A DNA stretch of 64,000 nucleotides from Agathobacter sp. (GTDB lineage: Bacteria > Bacillota > Clostridia > Lachnospirales > Lachnospiraceae). Shown piece by piece: positions 51,688-60,949 of the stretch. The notes below the pieces were generated by a model. The model searched no databases. It worked only from the letters and a program-made list of their open reading frames with translations, and was not told where the DNA came from. The position numbers and the translations under genes were made by a program. The stretch is taken from positions 1 to 64,000 of the forward strand of contig JAFQRZ010000036.1 of assembly GCA_017409825.1 (NCBI GenBank), given 5' to 3'. How positions within the stretch are numbered: position 1 is the stretch's first letter; each line of letters begins with the position of its first letter.

Positions 51688-54063
51688 ATGATTCGTAGAT
51701 TAGGCAATGTGTTTGTACTTGATACGCCAAATACCACGTATGCATTTGGTGTAATTCCATCTGGGCAATTGGAGCATTTGTATTATGGGGAAAGAATTGC
51801 CATTGACACAGAGGAAGAAGCGGCAGTGTTAGCAGAAAAACGACTTTCTCTTCCTGGTAATGCAGTTGCGTATAGCCCAGAGCATAGCAACGTATCCTTG
51901 GAAGTGATACGTTTGGAAATGTCAGGAGGCGGCAAGGGGGATATCCGCGAACCTTTCATTGAAGTGACACACGCAGATGGTAGCTATACCTCGGATTTTG
52001 TGTTTGCAGATGCAAAGATTACGCAGGGAAAAACACCATTTAAAACATTGCCTGGTTCCTACGAAGAAAATAATCAGGTAGAAGAATTAACCATAACTAT
52101 GGTAGACCATAGCTATAATTTGACGATAGAACTGCATTATTTTGTTTTCTTAAATCAGGATATAATTTCTCGCTCGACTAAGCTGATGAATACCAGCACA
52201 GAGCCTGTGGTTTTGGACAGACTTATGAGTGCGCAGTTGGATTTCGATGAAAAAGATATGGAGCTTACGACCTTCCATGGAGCATGGGCAAGAGAAATGA
52301 GACGACACGATATGTCAGCCAATGCCTGTAAAATCGTAAACGAGTCTTATTGTGGATGTTCTTCGAACCGTTCGAATCCATTTATTATGCTTTCGCAGAA
52401 GGGCACCACGGAGGATCATGGCGATTGCTATGGTATGAACTTAATCTATAGTGGAAATCATTATGAAGCAGTGGAAGTCAGCGCGTATGGACAGACAAGA
52501 GTAGTAACGGGGATCAATCCAAGAAGCTTCCAGTTCCACATCGGACCAGGGGAATCTTTTGAGGCACCAGAAGCCGTTATGACCTATTCGAAGAAGGGGT
52601 ATAATGGCATGAGCCAGAATATGCACCGTTTTGTGCGTGAATGTATCGTACGTGGCGAGTGGAAAAAGAAACCACGCCCAGTTCTTCTAAACAGTTGGGA
52701 AGCTGCTTATTTTGATATCAATGAAAGCAAACTTTTAAAACTGGCAAAAGCGGGAAAAGAAGCTGGGGTTGAACTTTTTGTCATGGACGATGGCTGGTTT
52801 GGAACGAGAGACAATGACACACAGTCGTTAGGTGACTGGTATCCAAATAAAAAGAAATTGCCAAATGGCTTGGCAGGTCTTGCCAAAAAAGTAAATGCCT
52901 TGGGATTGGATTTTGGGGTTTGGGTAGAGCCAGAAATGGTGAATGTAAACAGTGACCTTTACCGTGCACATCCAGAATGGGTGATGGAGATTCCAGGAAA
53001 ACCACATTCCGAAAGCCGTACACAGAGAATCTTGGACTTTGCGAATCCAGATTTAGTAGAATATATGACGGAAGCCATGACGAAGGTATTTTCGGACGGA
53101 AATATTGCTTATGTAAAATGGGATATGAACCGAATTTTCTCGGATTATTATTCGCAGGCACTTCCACCAGAACTTCAGAAAGAGGTTGGACACCGTTATA
53201 TGATGGGTCTTTACAAAATGTGTGATACTTTGATGAGCAGATTCCCACATATTCTTTTTGAAGGCTGTGCATCGGGAGGCAATCGTTTTGACTTAGGTAT
53301 TCTTTGTTACTTCCCACAGATTTGGGCAAGTGATGACTCGGATGCCATTTATCGTGTGGAAGGACAGACCGGATATAGCTATGGTTATCCAATGTCAACC
53401 GTAAGTGCACACGTGTCGGATTGTCCAAATCATCAGACTCTTCGTAGAACGCCAATGGCAAGCCGTTTCCAGGTAGCCGCCTTTGGGGTGTTAGGCTATG
53501 AATGTAACCTTTGTGAAATGAGTTCGGATGATGTAAAAGATATCAAAGAGCAGATTGCTCTTTATAAGAAGTGGAGAGAGGTATTGCAGTATGGTACGTT
53601 CTATCGCGGCAGAGTATATGACAATACCTATGAATGGACCTGTGTAAGTCCAGATAAAAAGAAAGCTGTTGGATTTGAAATGCAGGTATTGTTCAATCCG
53701 AATACCCATTTTGAAACCTATCAGCCAAAGGGTTTAGAAGAGGATACGAAGTATCGTTTTACCAATAGACAGCTCAAAATCAATATTAAAGAGTTTGGCG
53801 GTTTGATTAATCAGGTCATTCCATTCCACATCAAACCAGATTCCGCGATTCACAATCTTGCTGCGAAACTGGTAAAACTGCCAGCGGAAAAAGAGGACTG
53901 TGTAGCAAGCGGTAAGCTTCTTATGGATGGTGGCGTAAAATTACAGCAGAATTTTGGTGCGACAGGATATGCGGAGGGCATCCGTTTCACGACAGATTTT
54001 GCATCACGTATGTATTTTATGGAAGCGATTCCTGAGACCACGGAAGTGGTAGAAACAAAATAG
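51688..54063 (+). CDS. Alpha-galactosidase, GH36
   Basis: The protein is 791 residues, slightly longer than the usual 730. An N-terminal beta-supersandwich is followed by a TIM barrel with LFVMDDGWFG, nucleophile Asp479 (VKWDMNR), GCASGGNRFD and acid/base Asp549 or 550 (WASDDSD). It removes alpha-1,6-linked galactose from raffinose-type sugars or galactomannan fragments. Without a signal peptide it acts on imported sugars; no transporter lies beside it. AGGAG precedes the ATG. Confidence 0.93.
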   Translation: MIRRLGNVFVLDTPNTTYAFGVIPSGQLEHLYYGERIAIDTEEEAAVLAEKRLSLPGNAVAYSPEHSNVSLEVIRLEMSGGGKGDIREPFIEVTHADGSYTSDFVFADAKITQGKTPFKTLPGSYEENNQVEELTITMVDHSYNLTIELHYFVFLNQDIISRSTKLMNTSTEPVVLDRLMSAQLDFDEKDMELTTFHGAWAREMRRHDMSANACKIVNESYCGCSSNRSNPFIMLSQKGTTEDHGDCYGMNLIYSGNHYEAVEVSAYGQTRVVTGINPRSFQFHIGPGESFEAPEAVMTYSKKGYNGMSQNMHRFVRECIVRGEWKKKPRPVLLNSWEAAYFDINESKLLKLAKAGKEAGVELFVMDDGWFGTRDNDTQSLGDWYPNKKKLPNGLAGLAKKVNALGLDFGVWVEPEMVNVNSDLYRAHPEWVMEIPGKPHSESRTQRILDFANPDLVEYMTEAMTKVFSDGNIAYVKWDMNRIFSDYYSQALPPELQKEVGHRYMMGLYKMCDTLMSRFPHILFEGCASGGNRFDLGILCYFPQIWASDDSDAIYRVEGQTGYSYGYPMSTVSAHVSDCPNHQTLRRTPMASRFQVAAFGVLGYECNLCEMSSDDVKDIKEQIALYKKWREVLQYGTFYRGRVYDNTYEWTCVSPDKKKAVGFEMQVLFNPNTHFETYQPKGLEEDTKYRFTNRQLKINIKEFGGLINQVIPFHIKPDSAIHNLAAKLVKLPAEKEDCVASGKLLMDGGVKLQQNFGATGYAEGIRFTTDFASRMYFMEAIPETTEVVETK

Positions 54064-54083
54064 TAATTTGGAGTAATTAAGAA

Positions 54084-55124
54084 ATGATTTATTTTAACTG
54101 TGATTATACAGAAGGGGCACACCCAAGTATTTTAGAAAAATTAGCAGAAACCAATATGGAGCAGACCATCGGTTATGGCATGGACGAGCATTGCAAGCAT
54201 GCGGCAGAACTGATTAAAAAAGCATGTGGCAGAGAAGATGTGGATGTACATTTTCTCGTAGGTGGTACACAGACCAATGTAACGGTAATTGATGCGGCAC
54301 TTCGTGCACATCAGGGTGTAATCTGTGCCGGCAGTGGACATATTAATGTACATGAGACAGGCGCGGTAGAAGCCAGTGGACACAAATGTATCACGATTCC
54401 TTCCGAAGATGGTAAGGTGTACGAGCCACAAGTAAGAGAAATCCTTGCAAATCATTTTGCAAATGGTGGAGATGAGCACATGGCACAGCCAAAGATGCTG
54501 TATATTTCGAATCCAACCGAATGGGGCACCATTTACCAAAAAGAGGAGCTTATCGCTTTGTACGAGCTGTGTCAGGAGTATGGTGCATATCTTTTCTTGG
54601 ATGGTGCACGTTTGGGCTATGGGCTTATGTGCAAGGAAAATGATTTGACCTTGGAAGATATCGCTCAGTATACGGATGTATTTTATATCGGTGGAACCAA
54701 GGTAGGTGCGCTATTTGGAGAAGCGGTTGTAATTTCAAATCCAGCATTAAAGCCAGACTTCCGCTATGCCATCAAACAGCATGGTGGGATGCTGGCAAAG
54801 GGACGCCTCTTAGGGGTGCAGTTTGAGACATTGTTTACCGACAATCTCTATTTTGAAATCGCAAAGCACGCGATGGATATGGCAGAGCGAATTTCGGATA
54901 AACTTGCAGAATATGGGGTGGAATTTACGGTTGCATCACCAACGAACCAGATTTTCGTAAGTTTACCAAAGACAGCAATTACAGAATTATCACAGAAATA
55001 CAAATTTGAGCCGATGGGAACCAAGGACGAAACACATGATATCATTCGTATCTGTACCTCATGGGCGACTAAAGAAGAAAATGTCACAGCACTTTTAGCT
55101 GATATAGAAAGGGTTCTTTCGTAA
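54084..55124 (+). CDS. ltaE: Low-specificity threonine aldolase (PLP enzyme)
   Basis: The protein is 346 residues of the beta-eliminating lyase family (PF01212). FNCDYTEGAHPSILEKLAET is at the N-terminus, LFLDGARLGYGL supplies the Asp and Arg, and the PLP Lys lies in YIGGTKVGALFGEA (about 207). It splits threonine or allo-threonine to glycine and acetaldehyde. Its stop overlaps the asparaginase start by one base, so they form a small amino-acid operon. Confidence 0.88.
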   Translation: MIYFNCDYTEGAHPSILEKLAETNMEQTIGYGMDEHCKHAAELIKKACGREDVDVHFLVGGTQTNVTVIDAALRAHQGVICAGSGHINVHETGAVEASGHKCITIPSEDGKVYEPQVREILANHFANGGDEHMAQPKMLYISNPTEWGTIYQKEELIALYELCQEYGAYLFLDGARLGYGLMCKENDLTLEDIAQYTDVFYIGGTKVGALFGEAVVISNPALKPDFRYAIKQHGGMLAKGRLLGVQFETLFTDNLYFEIAKHAMDMAERISDKLAEYGVEFTVASPTNQIFVSLPKTAITELSQKYKFEPMGTKDETHDIIRICTSWATKEENVTALLADIERVLS

Positions 55125-56134
55125 TGAAGAAAATATTACTTATCGCCACAGGCGGTACTATTGCATCCAAAAAATCAGACAGTGGTTTGAAGCCACAGAT
55201 TTCACCAGAGGAGCTGGTATCCTATATTCCTTCCATTTTAGGTGTATGTGAGGTGGAAACCTGCCAATTGCTTAGCTTGGATAGCTCGAATATGGAGCCA
55301 AAGCACTGGAGCATGATTGTGGAATGTATACAGGAACATTATGAAACATACGATGGCTTTGTCATTGCACATGGTACAGATACTATGGCATATACAGCAG
55401 CAGGATTGTCCTATATGATTCAAAATTCCAGCAAGCCAATCGTTATCACGGGTTCGCAGAAACCAATCGACTTAGATATCACGGATGCAAAGACGAATCT
55501 TTTGGACAGCTTTATTTATGCGGCAGATGACAAATCACAGGGCATCGTTATCGTGTTCGACGGCAAGGTAATCGCAGGAACTCGTGCGAAAAAAATTCGC
55601 TCGAAGAGCTATAATGCCTTTGACAGCATCGATTTTCCAGCGTTGGCGATGATTCAGGATGGTCAGATTATGCGATATATCCCGATGGAGCCATATCAGG
55701 AAGACGTGAAATTTTATACACAGCTTAATGAGAGAATTTTCCTGTTGAAGCTGATTCCAGGTATACAGCCAGAAATCTTAAAATATATTTTCGAGCATTA
55801 TGATGCAGTTATCGTAGAAAGCTTCGGTGTAGGTGGAATTCCGAAATCCATTTCGGAAGACTTCTATGGATTTTGCAAGCAGTATCCAGAAAAGACCATC
55901 GTTATGGCGACACAGGTAGCACACGAAGGCAGTGATATGACGGTTTATGAAGTTGGACACGAGATGAAAGCCAGATGCAATTTCCTGGAATCCTACGACA
56001 TGACACTCGAATCTGTCATCGCGAAAACCATGTGGATGTTGGCGAATCAGGAGATTTCGAAAGCGAATCAGGAAGACATCTTTTATAAAAATATTAACTA
56101 TGATGTCATCTTTGGAAAGAATCGAAAATGTTAG
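55124..56134 (+). CDS. ansA: L-asparaginase
   Basis: The protein is 336 residues. The two catalytic Thr/Lys segments are LIATGGTIASKKSDSG (residues 6-21) and VIAHGTDTMAYTAAGLSYMI (about 83-102), and QKPIDLDITDAKTNL is also conserved. It converts asparagine to aspartate and ammonia. No signal peptide, so the cytoplasmic (type I) form. A weak hairpin (CTAAAA/TTTTAG near 56153-56170) follows. Confidence 0.92.
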   Translation: MKKILLIATGGTIASKKSDSGLKPQISPEELVSYIPSILGVCEVETCQLLSLDSSNMEPKHWSMIVECIQEHYETYDGFVIAHGTDTMAYTAAGLSYMIQNSSKPIVITGSQKPIDLDITDAKTNLLDSFIYAADDKSQGIVIVFDGKVIAGTRAKKIRSKSYNAFDSIDFPALAMIQDGQIMRYIPMEPYQEDVKFYTQLNERIFLLKLIPGIQPEILKYIFEHYDAVIVESFGVGGIPKSISEDFYGFCKQYPEKTIVMATQVAHEGSDMTVYEVGHEMKARCNFLESYDMTLESVIAKTMWMLANQEISKANQEDIFYKNINYDVIFGKNRKC

Positions 56135-56181
56135 TGGGAATATCGACTAAAATTTACGAAAATTTTTAGTACATCTTCCAA

Positions 56182-56210
56182 TTCACAACCCCTTGAATAT
56201 GAAATATAAT
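56182..56210 (+). promoter_or_regulatory. Sigma-A promoter of the pullulanase gene
   Basis: TTCACA 56182-56187 and TATAAT 56205-56210 are 17 bp apart, 50 nt before the start codon. Confidence 0.65.
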
Positions 56211-56260
56211 AGTATTCGGTAAATACTAATTTTATTTCACGTTTGAGGGGACTTTTTATT

Positions 56261-58180
56261 ATGAAATCATTGCAGACATACAATGGAAACGATCTTGGTG
56301 CGGTATACGCAAAGCAGAGTACACAATTTCGCTTGTGGGCACCAACAGCAGAACGTGTGCAAATCTGTTTCTACGCCACGGGAGACGGCGGTGAAGTAGT
56401 AGAAGTAAAGGATATGCAGCCTGATGAGGGTGGCACATGGGTATATACAAAGAGTGGTGACTTGCATCAGTTGTATTATACATATTTAGTTACCGTAAAT
56501 GGAAAAACACAGGAAACCAATGACCCTTACGGTAAGGCGACAGGCGTAAATGGTAAGAGAAGCATGGTGGTGAATCTGGAAAAGACCAATCCAGAAGGCT
56601 TCGAAGAAGACCATGGCCCAGAAGTAAAGAAATGGACAGATATCGTTGTTTACGAATTATCTGTTTTAGATACGACATCTGCCGAAAATACGGGTGTAGT
56701 AAACAAAGGAAAATACATCGGTTTGACCGAAACCGGTACGAAGACTCCAGAAGGCATCCCAACCGGTTTGGATCATATCTTGGATTTGGGCGTAACGCAT
56801 GTACAGATTATGCCAAGCTACGACTTCGGTAGTATCGACGAAAGTAAACCAGAAGAACCACAGTACAACTGGGGCTATGACCCAATCAACTACAATGTTC
56901 CAGAAGGTTCCTTCTCGACAGACCCATTCCATGGAGAGGTTCGTATCAAAGAATACAAGGAAATGGTACAGTCTTTCCACAAACATGGACTCGGCGTTAT
57001 TATGGACGTAGTTTACAATCACACATACGATATCGAAAACAACTGTTTCCAGAAATGTGTACCAGATTATTACTATAGAATGACAGAAGATGGTGAATAT
57101 TCCGATGCATCTGCTTGTGGTAATGAAGTAGCATCTGACCATCCAATGGTTCGCAAATTCATCATTGATTCGTTGAAATATTGGGTAAGCGAATACCACA
57201 TCGACGGCTTCCGCTTCGACTTAATGGGCGTATTGGATATCGAAACCATGAATCAGGCAGCCGTGGAGCTTAAGAAAATCAATCCATCCATCATCATTTA
57301 TGGCGAAGGCTGGACGGGTGGTCCATCTACCATTCCAGATGAAGAAAGAGCACTCAAGTGCAATGTGCCAGCTCTTGTAGATGTAGGTGCATTTTCCGAT
57401 GACATCCGTGATGCAGTGCGCGGGGACGTATTCATCGAAGAAGAAATCGGTTTCATCAGTGGTAGACAGAACATGGAAAACGACATCCGCTACTCAGTCG
57501 TAGGTGCAACCAAACATCCAGAAGTAGATTATGAAGCTTACGAATACAGCGAAGGACCATGGGCAAAGAATCCTGTGGACATCGTAAACTACGTATCCTG
57601 CCATGACAATCTTACCCTTTGGGACAAAATCAGCGTATCTTGTCCAAAGGCAACCAGAGAAGAGAAATTATCTATGAATCGTTTAGCAACGGCTATGGTA
57701 TTTACAGCACAGGGAATCCCATTCTTCTTATCTGGAGAAGAATTCGCTCGTACCAAGCCAATCGAAGGCACAGACGAAGTATGTGAAAACAGTTATAACA
57801 TGCCATTCTATACCAACGTAATGCGTTACGAAGGTGTAGAAGAAAACAGAGAATTGTATGAATACTACAAGGGCTTAATCGCTTTCCGTAAAGCACATGA
57901 AGGTCTTCGTTTTGGTACTACCGAAGAAGTACAGGAACACTTACACTTTGTAGACGGTTTGCCAAAGAATGTAGTAGCATTCACAATCAAGACAGATGAA
58001 GAAACTATCTTCGTCGTATACAACGGTAATAAGAAAGCAGTAAAGATTGACCTGCCAGAAAAAGCAGAATGGAACATTCATGTAGATGATACCAAGGCTT
58101 CCGCAGAAGTACTTCGTACAGTAACTGATACAGAAGTAGAAGTACAGGGCGTGGCTTGTTTGGTAGCGGTAGCAAAATAG
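56261..58180 (+). CDS. pulA: Type I pullulanase (GH13)
   Basis: The protein is 639 residues. The N-terminal CBM48 (STQFRLWAPTAERVQICFYA) leads to a GH13 barrel with the pullulanase signature YNWGYDPINY, VVYNHT, nucleophile Asp320 (GFRFDLMG), acid/base Glu349 (YGEGWTGG) and SCHDNLTLWD. No signal peptide, so it debranches imported or stored alpha-glucans (glycogen) in the cytoplasm. The start is ATG 56261 behind GAGGGG at 56245-56250. It stands alone behind its own promoter. Confidence 0.94.
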   Translation: MKSLQTYNGNDLGAVYAKQSTQFRLWAPTAERVQICFYATGDGGEVVEVKDMQPDEGGTWVYTKSGDLHQLYYTYLVTVNGKTQETNDPYGKATGVNGKRSMVVNLEKTNPEGFEEDHGPEVKKWTDIVVYELSVLDTTSAENTGVVNKGKYIGLTETGTKTPEGIPTGLDHILDLGVTHVQIMPSYDFGSIDESKPEEPQYNWGYDPINYNVPEGSFSTDPFHGEVRIKEYKEMVQSFHKHGLGVIMDVVYNHTYDIENNCFQKCVPDYYYRMTEDGEYSDASACGNEVASDHPMVRKFIIDSLKYWVSEYHIDGFRFDLMGVLDIETMNQAAVELKKINPSIIIYGEGWTGGPSTIPDEERALKCNVPALVDVGAFSDDIRDAVRGDVFIEEEIGFISGRQNMENDIRYSVVGATKHPEVDYEAYEYSEGPWAKNPVDIVNYVSCHDNLTLWDKISVSCPKATREEKLSMNRLATAMVFTAQGIPFFLSGEEFARTKPIEGTDEVCENSYNMPFYTNVMRYEGVEENRELYEYYKGLIAFRKAHEGLRFGTTEEVQEHLHFVDGLPKNVVAFTIKTDEETIFVVYNGNKKAVKIDLPEKAEWNIHVDDTKASAEVLRTVTDTEVEVQGVACLVAVAK

Positions 58181-58189
58181 GGAGTTGCT

Positions 58190-58576
58190 ATGTTGTTGGG
58201 AACAATGATAAATGGACATGGAATTTGGGATAATTTATGGCAAGTTCTTTTAGGACTTTTGATAGTTGGTGTGCTTGCAATTGTACGATATCTTCCATAC
58301 TGGAAACCGAAAGGAAAGGTTGTGGAATGTCTTGCAACGGTAAAATCCAAACGTATGGAATATTCGAACACACCACAGATACAGTATCAGGGAAATAGAT
58401 GGAACTATTTGATATTGTTCGTGGATGAAACGGGAACGGAAATAGAACTATTTACAATGGAAGCTATTTATGCAGATCTAAAAGAAGGTGACATTGGAAA
58501 GCTAAAATATCAAGGAGATACCATCCTTGAATTTGTCAAACAAACATGGTATGAATCGCCAATTAAGATAGATTAA
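58190..58576 (+). CDS. DUF2500-like membrane protein, paralog 1
   Basis: The protein is 128 residues. One transmembrane helix (about 14-36) is followed by YLPYWKPKGKVVECLATVKS and a small beta domain ending GKLKYQGDTILEF, the DUF2500 pattern (PF10694). It is the most divergent of three paralogs here (58681 and 61724). It starts 9 nt after the pullulanase gene and may be read from it. Function of the family is unknown. Confidence 0.7.
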   Translation: MLLGTMINGHGIWDNLWQVLLGLLIVGVLAIVRYLPYWKPKGKVVECLATVKSKRMEYSNTPQIQYQGNRWNYLILFVDETGTEIELFTMEAIYADLKEGDIGKLKYQGDTILEFVKQTWYESPIKID

Positions 58577-58668
58577 GGTAACGTTAAGGTAATATTAAGG
58601 TTGTGCAAGTCTATTGTTAAGAATCGTATGATACAGTTTAATTGTAAGAAAGGAAAGGTATCATACGA
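58561..58668 (+). promoter_or_regulatory. 11-bp direct repeats and long inverted repeat upstream of DUF2500 paralog 2
   Basis: Three head-to-tail 11-bp units, ATTAAGGTAAC (58572-58582), GTTAAGGTAAT (58583-58593) and ATTAAGGTTGT (58594-58604), preceded by a weaker unit AATTAAGATAG, look like a binding array for an OmpR-type response regulator. TATGAT 58627-58632 is a likely -10, putting the array at about -35 to -80. A perfect inverted repeat TCGTATGATAC (58624-58634) and GTATCATACGA (58658-58668) covers that -10 and abuts the ribosome site. Confidence 0.65.
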
Positions 58669-58680
58669 GGAGGTGTTAGT

Positions 58681-59049
58681 ATGTTAGTTCATGTAATGAC
58701 AAATGGACATGCAATTTTTCCGAATGGAGGAATGACCTGGGAACATCTGGGGTTTGCTCTTTTACTGGGGCTAATTGGTGTAGTGGCAATAAATCTTCCA
58801 TACTGGAAACCGAAAGGACCCGTAGTAGAATGTCAAGCAACTGTGAAATCTAAACGTGTGGAGAGTTCGAATACGCCTGCGATTTATTATCGTGGGGAAA
58901 GATCTAACTATGTGATTACGTTTGTAGTTGAAGATGGAAAAGAAGTCGATTTAGTGACGATACCAGCGATCTATGCGGACTTAAAAGAAGGGGATACAGG
59001 CAGATTAAAATATCAGAGAGATTCTATTCTTGAATTTGAACTCTTATAG
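58681..59049 (+). CDS. DUF2500-like membrane protein, paralog 2
   Basis: The protein is 122 residues. A transmembrane helix at about 23-42 is followed by LPYWKPKGPVVECQATVKSK, YYRGERSNYVITFVVEDGKE and LKEGDTGRLKYQRDSILEFE. The C-terminal 80 residues are nearly identical to paralog 3 at 61724, also in DNA, and both end in the same terminator. GAGGAGGTG is the ribosome site. Probably regulated through the repeats at 58561-58668. Confidence 0.72.
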   Translation: MLVHVMTNGHAIFPNGGMTWEHLGFALLLGLIGVVAINLPYWKPKGPVVECQATVKSKRVESSNTPAIYYRGERSNYVITFVVEDGKEVDLVTIPAIYADLKEGDTGRLKYQRDSILEFELL

Positions 59050-59076
59050 AGTTCTTGCCTATATGAGATAACAAAT

Positions 59077-59130
59077 AAGGAATATAATGGGACGCCTTGC
59101 GTAAGCACAGCGACCATTATATTCCTTTTT
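59077..59130 (+). terminator. Long hairpin terminator after DUF2500 paralog 2
   Basis: Perfect 14-bp stem AAGGAATATAATGG (59077-59090) with CCATTATATTCCTT (59114-59127), inner loop containing GCCTTGCGTAAGCACAGC, then T. A duplicate lies at 62108-62162. Confidence 0.85.
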
Positions 59131-59341
59131 ATTTATAAAATGAAAGTCTGATTTTTTACGTTATTAGTACGTTATATGGTAATAATGATTAAATTTTATA
59201 TGGTACAATAAAGATAATTAGTGGAATAGTTTTTGGTTGAGAAAAATATAAGAGATGATTCTAGAGGAATTATTGGTAGGTTTCAAAATATGGTAGGAAA
59301 AGGATATTTGTGACAATTAAGAAAGAAAAAATTTTAATAAT

Positions 59342-59383
59342 TTGTCACCTTTTTCCATTTCTTAAGTGTTATATATGTATAGG
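59342..59383 (+). promoter_or_regulatory. ECF-type promoter P1 (lipoprotein/protease operon)
   Basis: TTGTCACCT 59342-59350 is followed by an AT-rich -10 region ending TATATGTATAGG at 59383. The motif recurs at 60805, 62167 and 63256 with 26-27 nt from CCT to the GTATA element. No TTGACA/TATAAT pair fits here. Region 59131-59341 shows nothing else. Confidence 0.7.
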
Positions 59384-59421
59384 TAATGTAAAAGGCTTAA
59401 AAGAGAAAAGGGGTGTTTCCA

Positions 59422-59442
59422 ATGGGGAGAGGATACTTCTAA
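59422..59442 (+). other. Conserved six-codon leader frame 1 (MGRGYF)
   Basis: ATG 59422 to TAA 59440-59442, preceded by AAAAGGGG. It lies in a 110-nt leader that is duplicated at 60850-60949, where the matching frame reads MGVRYF. Conservation of start, length, last two residues and stop suggests translation or a conserved RNA element. Confidence 0.4.
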
Positions 59443-59488
59443 GCGATTCGAAACTATATAATTTATGGGATAGCAAGGAGAATAGGAA

Positions 59489-60145
59489 ATGAAAAAATAC
59501 ATATATACAAACATAGTTATAGCTATATTAATGTTATTGGTAGGATGCTCAAATGAAAATATAAAGGCAAAACTTCCGCCGGTTAGAATAAGTGATATTC
59601 AAATAAATGCGTCGTTTGAGAGAAGTTATACTTTTGCTGAAGCATATGAAGAATCTGACATGGTTGCCCATATAAGAATAGGAGATTGGCTTGGCGATGG
59701 GGAATATATAACCTATTTTGAAGCAGAAATTATAGAACAATACAAAGGAGAGGTCATTAATGAAATTGTACTATTACAAGATGGAACAACAAGTGAAACA
59801 CTAAAAGGGTATCCATTGTTTACAAACGAAAATGAAATGCTTGTTTTTTTAAAACACGCAGTGAATACAGAGTATGAAGATGCATATTGGATTATAGGTG
59901 CATATACAACATTGTTAGATGTTGAAATAGATAAGAATGGAAACCAATATTATATTGATCGATATGGAATATTGGGAGAAACAATCAGTACATCCTTGAA
60001 TATAGCCAATAATGAAGAATTAAAGAAAGAACTTTACAGGAATGCAATTAAGAGGGATAGTATTGTTGCAGAGATGGAATATGAGTACAACTATATTTAT
60101 AATAAAACTTCTCTTGATGAATTGATGGAGGGATTTAAGGAATAG
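59489..60145 (+). CDS. Secreted lipoprotein of unknown function
   Basis: The protein is 218 residues. The signal ends in a lipobox LLVGC (Cys20). The mature part has a beta-rich segment, TFAEAYEESDMVAHIRIGDW and YFEAEIIEQYKGEV, resembling putative surface proteins that hold a small OB-like or cystatin-like domain; I cannot name a family. AAGGAG lies ahead of ATG 59489. Transcribed from P1; the protease gene follows 20 nt downstream. Confidence 0.72.
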   Translation: MKKYIYTNIVIAILMLLVGCSNENIKAKLPPVRISDIQINASFERSYTFAEAYEESDMVAHIRIGDWLGDGEYITYFEAEIIEQYKGEVINEIVLLQDGTTSETLKGYPLFTNENEMLVFLKHAVNTEYEDAYWIIGAYTTLLDVEIDKNGNQYYIDRYGILGETISTSLNIANNEELKKELYRNAIKRDSIVAEMEYEYNYIYNKTSLDELMEGFKE

Positions 60146-60165
60146 TGTTGAAAGGAGAAAGGAAT

Positions 60166-60792
60166 ATGAAGCGTATAAAAATTATCCCGGTGTTTTCAAT
60201 TATTTTATTGTTCGTATTTGTTTCGCCAGTTTATGCGCATACTACGTCACAAATAGGCGTATTAGAGCAAACTTACCATACAAACCCAAATTATCAGGAT
60301 TATTATGTTGGTGGTGAAGAAGTGGGGTGGAGTATTGATGAAACATTGCATACGAATGGAACAAGTATTACATATTCGTTTGCTATAACAGATCCGTACT
60401 TGGAAACTGCATATAAAGTGTATGCAATAGAAGGTGCAAGTAAATGGAATGGAATAGTCAACATTACGAATAAACTTGATGGAACTGGCAAGGGAATAAT
60501 CAAAACATATAATGAAGAAAATAGTGGAACAGTAGATCGATTTAGGGGAGCTTATACAGATGCTAATGGACATTTGACTTCGTGGATAATAGAGATGAAT
60601 AGGAGCTACAATGTAACATCTACAACTTTAGCCCATGAATTTGGACATGTTATAGGACTAAATGATTTGTATGCGTCTAAGAATACAAACAAATTGATGT
60701 ATGGGTATTCAAGTAGGTCTGTTTCGTCTCCACCATACTATAGGCTGAAAGGGCTGACGCAATATTGCGTCGGTCCTTATTTTGCTTTATAA
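60166..60792 (+). CDS. Secreted zinc metalloprotease of the metzincin/matrixin type
   Basis: The protein is 208 residues. A signal peptide (about 1-25, ending VYA) is followed by a catalytic domain with HEFGHVIGLND (His157, Glu158, His161, Asp167) and a Met-turn in KLMYGYSS (Met about 182). The third zinc ligand is Asp rather than His, as in some snapalysin-type enzymes. It is short and has no propeptide that I can recognise. ATG 60166 follows AAAGGAGAAAGG; an upstream TTG at 60145 is unlikely. It is in the P1 operon. Confidence 0.8.
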   Translation: MKRIKIIPVFSIILLFVFVSPVYAHTTSQIGVLEQTYHTNPNYQDYYVGGEEVGWSIDETLHTNGTSITYSFAITDPYLETAYKVYAIEGASKWNGIVNITNKLDGTGKGIIKTYNEENSGTVDRFRGAYTDANGHLTSWIIEMNRSYNVTSTTLAHEFGHVIGLNDLYASKNTNKLMYGYSSRSVSSPPYYRLKGLTQYCVGPYFAL

Positions 60793-60804
60793 GTTTTTTC
60801 AGAG

Positions 60805-60845
60805 TTGTCACCTATTCTCCTTCTCAATTGTTGTATGTGTATAGG
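60805..60845 (+). promoter_or_regulatory. ECF-type promoter P2
   Basis: TTGTCACCT 60805-60813 and TATGTGTATAGG 60834-60845. The following 100 nt match the P1 leader, including GGTAATATAAAAG and the small frame. Confidence 0.7.
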
Positions 60846-60886
60846 TAATATAAAAGAATCGACGAGAGGAGAAAGAGGTGTTACCA

Positions 60887-60907
60887 ATGGGAGTGAGATA
60901 TTTCTAG
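60887..60907 (+). other. Conserved six-codon leader frame 2 (MGVRYF)
   Basis: ATG 60887 to TAG 60905-60907, preceded by GAGAGGAGAAAGAGGTG. Counterpart of the frame at 59422, in the duplicated leader. Confidence 0.4.
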
Positions 60908-60949
60908 GTGATTATAAAGTTATATAATTTATGGATGGAGGGAAATTGT

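Noticed and set aside
59310..59492. 60-codon frame upstream of the lipoprotein
   Set aside because: It runs straight through promoter P1 and the leader, starts on a GTG/TTG without ribosome site and has no recognisable protein features.
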